A model generated the notes under the pieces. It ran no database searches, had not been told where the DNA came from, and was given only the letters and a program-made list of their open reading frames with translations. Below are positions 13,701 to 25,039 of a DNA stretch of 64,000 bases, in pieces. A program made the position numbers and the translations under genes. Numbering within the stretch: the first letter of the stretch is position 1; every line of letters starts with the position of its first letter. This DNA is from Drosophila miranda (Eukaryota > Arthropoda > Insecta > Diptera > Drosophilidae), in contig NC_046675.1 of NCBI RefSeq assembly GCF_003369915.1, positions 22,444,001 through 22,508,000 of the forward strand. The letters are read 5' to 3'.

Positions 13701-16700
13701 CACTCCGAGGGTGGGGCTTATCTAACAGTTTCCACCTTAAGCGGTAAATCAGTTGGAACAAATTAGTTATTTCAGACAGTTCCCCGGTCCAACAAATTGA
13801 ATAGCGAAAATTACAATTGCAGCGAAAATGAGCGAATGAAATTAGGGATGAAAGCGGAGCTCAGTTCAAGTTGCAAATTTCCCAGCAAATATTTGTAGGA
13901 CTTAATCCCATTTTCCAGTCGGCCAAATTGCTTGCAAACACAATTAGCTGAAATATATTTTAAATTTTAGCTTGAAGCCAAAAGTTTTTCAACCCTGAAC
14001 CAACAAAAGTTTTCGGCTGTCCGCCCAGATAAGAACTTCATTTGATGGCTTGATTGTTTCAGAAATTGAAAGGAAGGAAAATCCGTTGATTTTTTTATGG
14101 ATTTACAGTCACGATTTTCTGGTATTTTAGCCAAGCAATTTTTCGCACGGGAAAATACAATTTTCCGCTGGCTGACGGGCGACAGCTTACCATATGCGCT
14201 GACAGATGCAGGTGCCAGTGCTAAAAAATGCGCGTACATATATAATTGACACGTGAAATGGTGCGAAAAACTGTCATTTTGTTTTAACGAGTGTATAAAA
14301 AATGACTAGAAATGGATAAAGCATAAAGAAGGTGTGAAATGGAGAGCACTTGAATGCGCTAAAGAATTTAAGTGGGAAAGGGAAAAGGTCGTGGAAAATA
14401 GGGGGGAATTCCTCCCGAAATAATAAATTATGTTGAACGCAATTTTATTGCATACTTGCAGGGGCATTGTGGGATTTCCCCTCTGTCTGCAGGAGTGTCT
14501 GTGCGTACTTGTGTGTGTGTGTGTCTGAGTTCGGGCTTGGCTGCTTGGTACCCTGCAAGCTGACGCCAAAGCCAAGGCAAATAAAGGCAGTACAGCACAG
14601 CGAAACGAATGGGGAAAATCCCCGAAGAATGGAAGCGGAAATGCAACGCATTTCATGGCACTCTGAACAGAAAAATACATTTAAGTGGCATATAAATTTC
14701 GCACACTCACAAACAACAGCCGTAGACACTCAGACAGGGTCCTGCTAAAGTCGCAAGAGTCCTTCTGGCCGGTGATAAGTGCCAGAGCCAACAATTTGAT
14801 TGTTTTGCCCACTAGTTGGGTAAATTTAAAGCCTGAAAGGCGACGGGAAAAGCATTTTAAACTTTTGTCCGGCATGTTAATTGAGTTTGGGGTGCTCTCG
14901 CCTCTCGCCGAAAGTAATGAAGTGGTCATGCAATCATTTTCTATGGTTTCCACAGGAAAATGGCAAGAAAGTAAAATGGAAAGCAGTAAGCGACAGAGGC
15001 TAATGGTCTTGAGGCGGCTGGCCAAGGCAATTAAAAAATAATTTTCATTCAGTTTCGCAAACATGAAGGACGGTAGAAAAAACCTCGGAAGAAAAGGTCT
15101 AAATTGCCCTGGCTGGTAAAGTGAGGGAAATTAGCCATTATGCACAATAAAAAACTATCTAATTTTGTGGCAAAGATTATCTAAACTAAGAAAAGATAAT
15201 CTAAACCTATAAATCTCTTTGTTCCTTTAACGACTACTGAGGGGATAGTTTTATTACAAGTTTTATCTTGGATGAAAGCGTGTACATATTTTAAGGAATT
15301 CTATGTGGAACCCATAGCTTTGGGGAGTCTAGTCTTTTATATATTTTAACTTTGCTTTAAAGTTGTTAAACATATTTTTGGTACAACGGAGTTCTAACCA
15401 ACGAAAACCCCAGTGCAAAAAAAGCTTTTATGGCCAACGTCAAGTTGTGGCCACGATTTTTTTTTCAAACATGACTGTCCGGCCACTACTTTTGGCCCCG
15501 CCTACAGGAGGTCTTTCCGGACGCGGTGCGCCCTGGGAAAGTTGTGGACCTGAGCACAATGTTAACGACAGCCGTGCGGACAGGGTAGGGGGGAGGATAG
15601 GAGTGCGATTGGGGATAGCGATAGATACATAGAACCCTTCTATGCACAGACACATGCGAGTATACCATAAAAAGTGGCATAGACAATGCAAAGCAAAAGC
15701 GCAAAAGCCGGCAAGCAAAACAAACACACAAAAAAGGGAGAAGAACGGAAACTAAATAGGGTTAACAAGCCCTCTGCTTTCCGGCTAGAAGGTGAGGGTA
15801 CAGACCTAAAATCGAAAGCTTGTTATTTTATTTAATTGCATGGCCAGCATGGCAATTTTCATATTTGTACAGCGACAGGGCTGTACACACGAATAGAAAT
15901 GGAGCAATTGAATAATGCGAGTGTGTTTGCGAAACATGCTTAACGGCCTTTCCTCAAGGGATGGCCCATGTGATATTATCACTAACAGATGTCGGCTAAT
16001 AAAATGCTGAGGTCAGTGATGGGTAAGAGCATGTTTTGGCAATAAAATAGATCAAATTTTGAGAGCTTTAAACTCCCCATAAATGACTGCTTTAGCGCTA
16101 AACGATAGTCACGTTTCATTACACCGCTTTTGATTTTTTTGATTCGACTGTCGAAGCTGCAGGCGAATGCGTAATTTAAACAAAAACAACCAAACCACAT
16201 TCCACAAATTACACAGCGAGCAAACAGAAAATTCGTGCTACGTGACACGCAGCGCTCTTTATTGTTTATTTACAGTTGAGTGCAATTTTCATTTGTCAAA
16301 AGGAGAATGAAATGTGTTTACCCTTGGCACATTAGCAGACGGCAACTGAAGGTCCTTTTATACTAGTTTTTCTCCTATTTTTCTGCGGTTACCCACGGCT
16401 CATGGTAAATTAATTGCGTATACGCCGGGTGTGCGGAATTTACTGATGATTTTCGCTCCAGATTTGATTTATTTATGCGTAGTTAATGTAAATACTCGTA
16501 CATTATAATTTAATTTGAATTTGTGCTCAGAGTTTCATAGTAAACTGCTGGTGCTTTCAGATTCCTTATATTTATTCCTCTTATTCCTCGAAGAACTACC
16601 AGCGAGCGTTCAGTGCATTTAGTTCTGTTTAACAGACAGAAAACTAGCACTCAAATAAATGTATTAAGCAAAATTGAAACGAAAGAAGAAAAGCCAGGGA

Positions 16701-19700
16701 TTGCCACTGCAAAAGTTCAATTTTTCGCTCGCATTGAATGGCAGATTTCCCAATTTGTATGTTTTCTCAATTTATTATAGCAAGCAAAATCTCTCATGTC
16801 TTCACCCGCTTAAAAAAACCAGAGAAACTCATTAAGTCGACTAATAGTTGAACTTTTGCCAAAACTTGTTCCCATTTTGGTTAGCGGTATTGTTAAACTC
16901 AGCTTGAATTTGTTTTTATCATGTTTTATTTGGCCAAGTTGGACTCTCTTTGGACTTATTTTTCAGAGCCTCTGCCACTGATTTTTTTATTTATGGCCAA
17001 CAAAATAAAAACTGCAGCCAAACACTGCACCCAAAGGCGGTGATGGTTTCGGCTTTGACAAATGCACAATTTATTTATTTATTTTATTTATTTAATGTCT
17101 TTCAAAGCATTTCCTAAACGATTTTTCTTTTGGTTTTCGCTTTGTGCTCTAAGCGGATATATAATCGCCTACATTCAATTCCCTGACTAACTGCAAGGCT
17201 TGGAAATGTGTTGGTGTGCTGCAAAGTTCTTCTTCTCAGCTTCGGCTGGATTTTTCTTTTATTTTTCTTATTTGGCCTGAAGAGGCGTAGTTTTATTTTA
17301 GTTTGTTGCTGAAGAGTTTCAGTTAAAGTGGGCCAGAGACTTTGGTCATCCTTGAGGGGGATTTAACTGGTCGATTTTTATCAGTGGAATTGAAAAGAAA
17401 AGCAATCTTAATTATGTCTTTTGGGGGAACAAAGTACTTGGATATTCTAAGATGTGTCTTAAACACATCATTAGAAAGAAAACGTCTCAAGACTAGATCT
17501 CAAAGCATGTTTATTTGTCTTTTCATAATTGTCTGTAATTAAATCCAAGTGTATGAATATTCTTCACCTTCTACAGCCCAGACCATTCAACAGTTAAACG
17601 TTATGGTATTGCTACAATTATATTTATACACCTTCGTAACCCCACCACTTTCCTTTTGAGATGCACAATCGACTGGCACTCTTCCCCTCACCACCCGAAA
17701 GTATGCAACAGTGTTTGTCTTCTGTTCGCCATAAAATTACATGGACTTCGCCCTGTATTTCCGCTGATGGTAGAACGGCAGAACCATTTTGCAAATGACA
17801 AACATGCCGGCTTACATATTGCTCTCCGCTCGGATGTAGGTCTGGGAAGTCTTAAAGATTTTCTATGGCACATTGCACATATCCGTATCACAGGCTACAA
17901 CAGTGTTTGTACGTCAAACGCAGTGACAAGGTTGCCATTTTTTCCACACAGCCCCTCCCCCCACTTTTTTGCTCTTTACTCGCATCTCTCTATCATGTCT
18001 TATATGCAAACATTTGTTTTACCCTCTATCAAACGTTTCTCTTCAGCTACCATTTCTTTCAGATATTTTTTTGCTATTGCTCACTTTGCTGTCAGACTCA
18101 GATGCCTTTAAGCTGCTTGCTACATGTCGCATGAAGACATCTTGGATTCTATCAAGTCCCAAGTCTGCTGATACTTGTGGGAACAATTAGGAACTTCAAC
18201 TCGTTGCATGCATTTTGGATCAGTGGGCAAAATTCCAACTGAAATTTCCATGCAAATAGAAGGGCAAGAGTCTTGTAATGCAGAAGTTTATTTGCTTTCA
18301 GCAGCTGGGACTGCTGCCCCGGATTATCATCATCATCATCATCATAATCCAACAGAAAATGTTCCCTTGACTAATTGTTTTTCTAGCATTTCACGCAGAC
18401 AACTTGTTACGAAAGTTTATGTCATAAGGCGGCAAAAGTTGTCCTTACTAATCAGGCAAGTCGGTGATAAGAACACGTACAGCAGACCAGAGAGGGAGAG
18501 AGAGAGAGAAAGGGGGCTATAAATTATAGCCGAGAGCTCGAGAAGTCCTTATTAATCACAGCAAAAAGCAAAAAGCGATTTGGTATTCAGGTGTTCTTAA
18601 CTGTTAACAGCTTTTGGCTTTTAGGGCAGCTTCAGTGAGCACGTGACGCTGGCCAAATAGAGGTGAGAGTCTGTCCTGGGCCCCGTCCTTCGGTATGTCC
18701 GTCTGTCCGTGTGTGAGTGTGGGTTAGCCACATATGCACTTTAGTTTTTGCGGGTGTTTGCTGGAAGCCAAAAAATGTTGAACAACTTGCAACAACAGCA
18801 GAAACTTTTTAATTCCCCGGCAAGAAGGAAAAAGTCACACATAAAAACAAGCGAAAAATGTTTTGCTTAAAAAATTTCAATTAGTAAAAGATTCCAAAGT
18901 AAAATTTAATTAGAATGTTTTTGGAATATTTATGTGTGTGTGTTACGTACACAACGACATTTATTTTCCATTCGATTCGATTGTGTTTTCAGTTCCGATT
19001 CCGTTTGGGCTGCCATCTGAGCCCCTGTCCCCCATATGATGGCTAATTGCAAATGCACTTAGCACCTACATATGTATGTATGTACGAGTACAGAGGCAGA
19101 TACGAATACAGAACACACACAATCAAATATATGCTCATTTGCATTTAGTACTTGGCTTGGCTCTCGCAATGCCTTGTGCAACATGGCCTACAACATTCGA
19201 CTCTGATTGAACAACTTTGCTTGGCTCCAGAGCTCTACCCAGACAGAAATGGCAATCAAATGGCTCATGTGTTTCCACTGAAAGCCAATCCAATACCCAG
19301 CCAAGGATATGCTTCCACTTTGTTTGCATTTCCTGCTTGCGAATAACTAAACGAAATTTAGCGAAGACTCTCCAACAATCGTTGCTCAAAGTTTTTCCTT
19401 TCTTTGTTTTTTGTTTTGCCATCCATTTTTTGATTTAGTTCAGGGTAAACTTTCGAGTTTTGTTTGGATTTCGAATACAGGGGGAGGCGTACTGCTATAT
19501 TTTTATTGAAGCATAATAAATATTTAAGAAAACAATAAGAAAAGTTCTTTTGCCTAAGAAAAGGGAACAGAACTCTGGATCAGTGCAATGTTCCTGCAGG
19601 ACAGTCTATGGGAAGGCATACATTTTACATATAGAGATTTAAGAGAGCTGGAGGAACCATATATTGATCTACAATCCTCGACTTCTGCAAACTTCTGTAA

Positions 19701-21100
19701 TGATAATGCATATCACATTGCGAAAAACTGCTGTGGAAAATCCTCAATAAAAATTAAACAGTAAAAATCTTACTATAATCTACCAAAAAATATTTACTAC
19801 AGTACTATTATTTATTTTTTGGTGTCCGTCTCATTAAGATCTCAAGTGTTTTGCGGCTTTTGTGGTTGTGGCTTGCAACCGAAATAAATTGCCCAAGCAT
19901 TACTGCATTAATCGTGCCGTGCACTTGTGCTCCTTTCCGCCGGGACTAACTGCCAACATATGTTAATTTATGACTCACTTTTTGCTGTCCTACAAACTAA
20001 GTTAGTTAAATGGCTTTTGTTGGGATGAAGTGGTCATCAAACCATTTAAAAGGGACCTGCTGGAGCTTCTCTGAGATGTAATCTCAAAGGAAGTAAAATT
20101 TTTGAAACAATGCAATTCCAAGGAGAATGATTTATGAGCCCAAGTAATGTTAAGGGATGCGTGCACCTTAAAGTTGCACTCGTTTTCTTTTTAGTTTCTT
20201 TTAAAGTTCAACTAACGAGAAAAATAAGGTAATTGTGGAGGCAAGTCACATTTTAATTGTTGTTGCAGGCTGCTGATGCAGCTGTTTTTTTTTTTATATA
20301 TATATGGCCCCTGAAAGCTGCTGTGGCGCCTTGCTCCGGACGTGTGCCAAGGAAGGAATCAGCCTGAAATGGCAGCTAAGAGCGGAATAGACGGCGACGT
20401 TGTTTGCATGGCAATGAGTAAAGCAGCCAAACGTTTTTGTTTTTTGTTTTTCACTAAGTGAAGATGCTTTAAAGAAGGTATTGAGATCATATTGTTTGAC
20501 ATTATGACATCAGTCATAGTTTGTGAGTGAAATTTTAAATGCATGATAATTGAAAGAAGCCAGGAAAATCCACTGAAAAAGTCCCTATTTTTCACATAGA
20601 ACATATCTTTTATCCCCACATTATTTCAAGGAGAATTCCTGAGTAATTCCTTTCGAAATCTTTTGCAACAACTCATTTATAAATACCATAAGTAAAAACT
20701 GACATGAAATGCTATGAGAATCAAATAAATATTGTGCGAAATTGCATCAGAAAAAATCTCCCTCTTGCAGCCTTTATCCCATTGTGTCCACACATCCACC
20801 GATCATTTATCAAAATCGCAGCTTTTCCTTGTCAAATTTGGATCCAATCAAGGAATTGCTTGGGGGATGCGGATGCCACATGCAGCGAATTATTCATTAT
20901 TTTTCTTGTATTCTGTATTCTGCATTTGCAATTTGTATTGTTCTATAAATCCATCAATCATTACATTACACTTGGGCACTTTAATTTCCACTTGGTTTCG
21001 TGACAACTTAAGTTTTTCCACACTTTCACCTAATTCCACTTTTCCGCTGCTTTTCCGCCTTGGCTGTTGTTCACTTAACGGTTTATCACCGGCTTCTGGC
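7800..21100. other. Non-coding DNA, probably intron of gene B and/or upstream of gene A
   Basis: About 13 kb of AT-rich sequence without recognisable exons. Open frames above 100 codons (11139-11540 minus, 11649-12134 minus, 14685-15041 plus, 14681-15064 minus, 17656-18111 plus) show no known domain and often overlap opposite-strand frames. Simple repeats include GT/CA runs near 13141 and 14510, a CAT run near 18327, a GA run near 18492, and a T-run with TA repeats at about 20286-20305. Confidence 0.6.
11042..11063. repeat. Perfect 10-bp inverted repeat
   Basis: TAATCCCTTT at 11042-11051 is the exact reverse complement of 11054-11063, with a two-base spacer. It is a near-perfect palindrome in AT-rich DNA. 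No gene ends here, so it is probably incidental, or a binding site for a dimeric factor. Confidence 0.85.
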
Positions 21101-21147
21101 GCCATTTCAACGGCGGAACGGGAACCCGAGTGAGTAGAGTCCTCGGT

Positions 21148-21166
21148 TCGATATCGATATCGATAT
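21148..21166. promoter_or_regulatory. Two overlapping DRE motifs (TATCGATA)
   Basis: The run TCGATATCGATATCGATAT contains two overlapping copies of the Drosophila DNA-replication-related element TATCGATA (21152-21159 and 21158-21165). DREs bind DREF and are common in core promoters of broadly expressed fly genes. The motif lies about 575 bp downstream of the last visible exon of gene B, so it may mark an internal promoter. It could also be a short AT/CG repeat. Confidence 0.45.
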
Positions 21167-21740
21167 GCAACCGGCATTTTTGGCACGCCACACAGCTGTG
21201 GCAAGCTGCACGTGGCATCGTCATAAAGCTCTTGCCAGTGGGCTGGTCCTAGCGGCGTGTGGAGTGGGTTTGTTTATGTTTTAGCTTGGGCCGAGAGACG
21301 GTAGAAAAGTTTGGAGGCGCAGACAATGCTTTATTTCAAAGAATCAAAGGATTGCTGTGTTCCGATTGAACAGACTTTGCTTGGTGTAAGACATTCTATA
21401 ACTAAATATTTAATGCCAGACATACATACCTGAGAAAAACTGCTGAACAATGTCTAAATCAGATAAAAACCTGATTTTAATTGTATATAAATTTCCCAAT
21501 TATGCTTATATTAAACTATCAAGTATACGCAATGGTAGCCACTTCCTGTAGGCCTTTCAAAGCTTGCAAAAATGAAGCATATTTTTTGGTGGAGTTTCTC
21601 GCTGCGCTCGCATTGGTTGCGGTCTCGGCTAAGCCGATTCGTTGGTGAAACTTTTAACATAATTCTGTTAGCGGCGCTAACACTAACATTACAGATGCCT
21701 GAAGATAACATAGAAACTCTCTGCTGTTTTTTTTACTCAC

Positions 21741-22681
21741 TTGAATGTTTATTGCCAATTTCCCGGCGCATTTCCTCAGTGCGATTTTTCAAATTGGGCT
21801 CAAGTGGAAACTGTGCGAATGTCATGTTCTCGTTGCGCATCTGCTTGCCCAGGGATTTCATCATGAGGAAACAGGTGTGCATCCCAGCCACACTCCGCTG
21901 GCCATCGCGTTCGTAGTAGAAGATGGAATGGGACCAGTTGTGGCTGTAAAAAGGTGTGAAATTAAAGAGAAAATAAGTCACCGGCAGCTTTAAAGGATGA
22001 ATGTATATACGAGTATGTATATTGATATCCCTGTTGGTTTTAGAACTTACCGCTTCATTACATTTATAGTCAACTCAGAGATGGTCTCAAAGCTGACCAT
22101 TCCAGTACGCAGTAGCATATAGAACTCGTCGTTGCAATCGGTTTTCTTCTGCTCAAAGTCATAAGTGGATCCCCCCACAGAGATCAGAGGTGTTCCCTGG
22201 CTGTTAAAATATTTTGTAATTCGGCTAACAGCAGCTGCAAAAGATCAACGGTTCAGATTAGCCAAAGCTCAAATTAATACGCAGATGTTGTCTCACCCAA
22301 GGAGTAGTCACAAACGGGGCCAAAGATCACCTGCGCACACTGTTTGATGATCCCATCCATGGCCTTGATCACGCCCAGCGAGGCATCGCACTTGGTGTCG
22401 TGGGCCAGCCACTCAAAGTCAATGTGTGGGGGAATCAGGGCCTTGGAGCGTATCTGCTGCTCGGCCACCTTTAAAATGGGCAGCACTCGCGGCAATGAGG
22501 CCTGGTACATGTTGTCATCCGGCAGCAGGACCAAAGCGCGAATAGTGCAATTTTTCCCACTAGCATCGCAAATGGATTCACAGTCACGGGCCGGCTCAAC
22601 CCGGCACTCGGCCTGACAACTCTCCAGGTTGAGGCAGAGGCAGAGCAGACCCAGGAGTAGGATGAGCTGGAGCCTCCCCAT
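21741..22681 (-). CDS. ANF-receptor family protein, first three coding exons (gene B, partial)
   Basis: Three exons join in frame: 22297-22681 (phase 1), 22051-22234 (phase 2) and 21741-21943 (phase 1). Each has a GT donor and AG acceptor. The start ATG at 22681 precedes the hydrophobic signal LQLILLLGLLCLCLNL. An in-frame ATG at 22705 is an alternative. About 257 residues are visible: a Cys-rich stretch (CRVEP, CESICDASGKNC), then an ANF_receptor ligand domain with RALVLLPDDN, LPRVLPILKVAEQQI, QVIFGPVCDY and HNWSHSIFYYERDG. It resembles gene A over the same region. The third exon is followed by an in-frame stop at 21733 if the donor is not used. No further exon was found to the left inside the window, so the protein must either end there or splice over about 20 kb, past gene A's first exon. 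From memory CG14877 is a candidate counterpart. Confidence 0.88.
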
Positions 22682-24590
22682 TGGGATATTGTTTGCTCCT
22701 ATCATGGGAAGAACTGTGGCGGGGACTCCAATCAAATCAAATGATTTGCAACTCTGCTGCTCGTCCGCTGTGTCATGTTGTAGTCCGAGTTGCCTATGAG
22801 CCGCCTTGATTTGGCTCATTTGCATATCCCTTTCTCGCTTTCTATTAGTTTGCACTGGAATTGTGGTTTCCTTCTACAATTTCTCATTCAACTTCACTCA
22901 GTCAGTCAATCCTTCTCTCTGCTTGCTGGAGGACTCTTGTGACAGCCGGCGGCTAATTAAGTTGCTTTGATTGTGCGCATAATTGAACTGAAGTTTTGCC
23001 GCCGCATGTTGCTCCTCTCTGGGGTTTCAGAATTTCTGGGATGTTGAGGGTGCTACTGCTGCGGCTCCTGTTGGTGTGAATGAAGTCATTGAAGTCATTA
23101 ACAGTGGCGCCTTCTCTGCGGGGATATATGCATAAATCATTAAAGTTTTAATAGGTTGCCCTCGAGGCAAGAGTGCGCTATAATGGATGTTGGCCTGGCG
23201 TATGCCAAAAACTACTTTAAGGCAGAACTTCTGATGAAATTATGAGATTTTGATTATTATTTATGGGGGACGGGGGGTCTTTAGACACAGAGGAAATAAT
23301 AGGAAGCATAAGGAGAATTTCCGATTAAGAACAAAAAATACAAATTTCCAAAACCCATTCCAAACAGTACTTATCTTTTCCTTAATGGAATACATAAATG
23401 AATATCCGCGTCACTAATTTCTAATCATTTGAACTTTCTTCAACAGGTAATTCCGTAATTAAATATCATAAAATCCACCCATTAGCAATGCCTGGAAGAT
23501 CCCCAGTCATAAAAATCAATGTCTTTGCCCATCATAAATATCTTTATTTCCCATTGCAGCTGTCACATTCTTGAGTAAACAAAACAGTTGATTGATAGCA
23601 AAGAAATAACAATCTGTATCTTCCATTGAACTGCAGTTTGTGACTCCCGAGTGTCACGAAGTAAGGAAATTTGTCCGGAATAAACATACACATATGTGCA
23701 TATATAAATGTTGGTAATATATGATCCCAATACCCCATAAACTTTTCACGTTGGCCTTTAGCAACACAATTTCGGGTTCAATGAGTTGGAGGTTGTGGGT
23801 GTTTTATGAATTGATTCCCCTGCTGATTCATCGCTTCTGATGTCCATAATTTTTTGCTCGATTTCGATTGAAGTTGCTGCATCAGATAATGGACAAGACC
23901 CCGTGTGCTATTGTTTATGCCAATTTCCATGGAATTGTTTTGTGGACATTGCATGTGTGTCCCCCGATAAGGCTGCCATCAAGGGAATGTGTTGAATGGT
24001 AACGCATTCATGGAAATCTCATACAAATTGGCCCACTCGACTGGCTTAAACTTCAAAGCGTCACAGTATTTCTGCCAGCAATCTATTGTTTAGTAAAACG
24101 TCATGAAGGTAGGAAACATCCGAAAAACCGAAAAAAAAAACAGAACCATCCGGCAGCAGCAGCAACAACAAAAACGTGTCAAATAGTAGCGAACATGCTG
24201 CCAGATCTAGTTTGCGGTTCAGGCGATGCCTAATCTTATCTAACGAAAAGCAGTAAACTTATGATTGCTGTGTATTGTCAAGAGTGGTTTCACTTAGTCA
24301 TGCGGTACCCAGAGTCAGTTCTAAGAGTATCTCTGACCCCTTGAATGATCTAATTTGATTAGTTGATCGAATGGACTTTGAAATGGAACACACGTTTGAA
24401 GTGGTACAGGTAAAACGTTTAATTATAAGATTACCCCCTATTTTTTGATTGAATTTTTAAAATAATTAATCAAAAAGGCAGGATCACATGGACTTGATTA
24501 AGTATTTACATAAATAGGAATAATATTCATTGATTTTCGTAAAGTTTATTCAGAAAGAAGAGTATTCAACAAGTACTAGAAACAGAAACA
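22682..24590. other. Non-coding DNA upstream of gene B
   Basis: An open frame extends from 22681 to 22855 upstream of the gene B start, but its sequence is polar and has no signal-like features, so it is probably 5' UTR. The rest is AT-rich, with a CAG/CAA run near 24150-24170 and no recognisable exon. Confidence 0.55.
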
Positions 24591-24597
24591 GGCATGA

Positions 24598-25030
24598 TTA
24601 GCAGTACAATTTAATCAAAAATCCAAAAAGGTATCCAAATACAATATCCACCGTTCCCTTTTCTTTAATAACATCCACTGTGGCGTCCGGGTCATACTTT
24701 TGGGCACCACCAGCCAGTATTTCCCTTTGGGGCCAGCACAGGGCACTTTATCTGCTGTCCAACTGTCCACAGAAATCGCCGTGGGCCTGAACGAACTTCA
24801 GATTGCGTATACGCAGCTTGTTGCGGAAAACCCCAAGCACAAATTCGAGAGTACTGGCTGTTGTTGATGATGATGATGATGGAACGGGGAACCCTGCGTA
24901 TCTCTGAGCAAACACCAAGAAACTGCTGTATAACATTTCTTTTGGTGGGGGGCAATTGGAACTGTCAGCAATTAATAAGAATTCATCACCAAACCCGCTG
25001 ATACTCGACACGAACTGTGACAATGCAGAA
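24598..25030 (-). pseudogene. Possible decayed coding fragment, family not recognised
   Basis: Three overlapping minus-strand frames each carry a stretch that reads like ordinary protein and passes to the next frame after a few bases. Frame 1 (about 25030-24748) includes LIADSSNCPPPKEM and EFVLGVFRNKLRIRNLKFVQ, then stops. Frame 2 (about 24775-24698) reads WTADKVPCAGPKGKYWLVVP. Frame 3 (24701-24598) reads YDPDATVDVIKEKGTVDIVF and ends in a stop. No introns with good sites join them. This pattern suggests an old gene or retrocopy with two frameshifts, but it may be chance. A GAT trinucleotide run at about 24867-24881 interrupts the first frame. I do not recognise the family. Confidence 0.3.
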
Positions 25031-25039
25031 AATGGTGAA

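Noticed and set aside
14681..15064. Overlapping frames of 118 and 127 codons on opposite strands
   Set aside because: Neither has a recognisable domain, and mutual overlap on both strands suggests chance.
17656..18134. 151-codon plus frame with overlapping frames
   Set aside because: Hydrophobic/His-biased translation with no domain and no start context.
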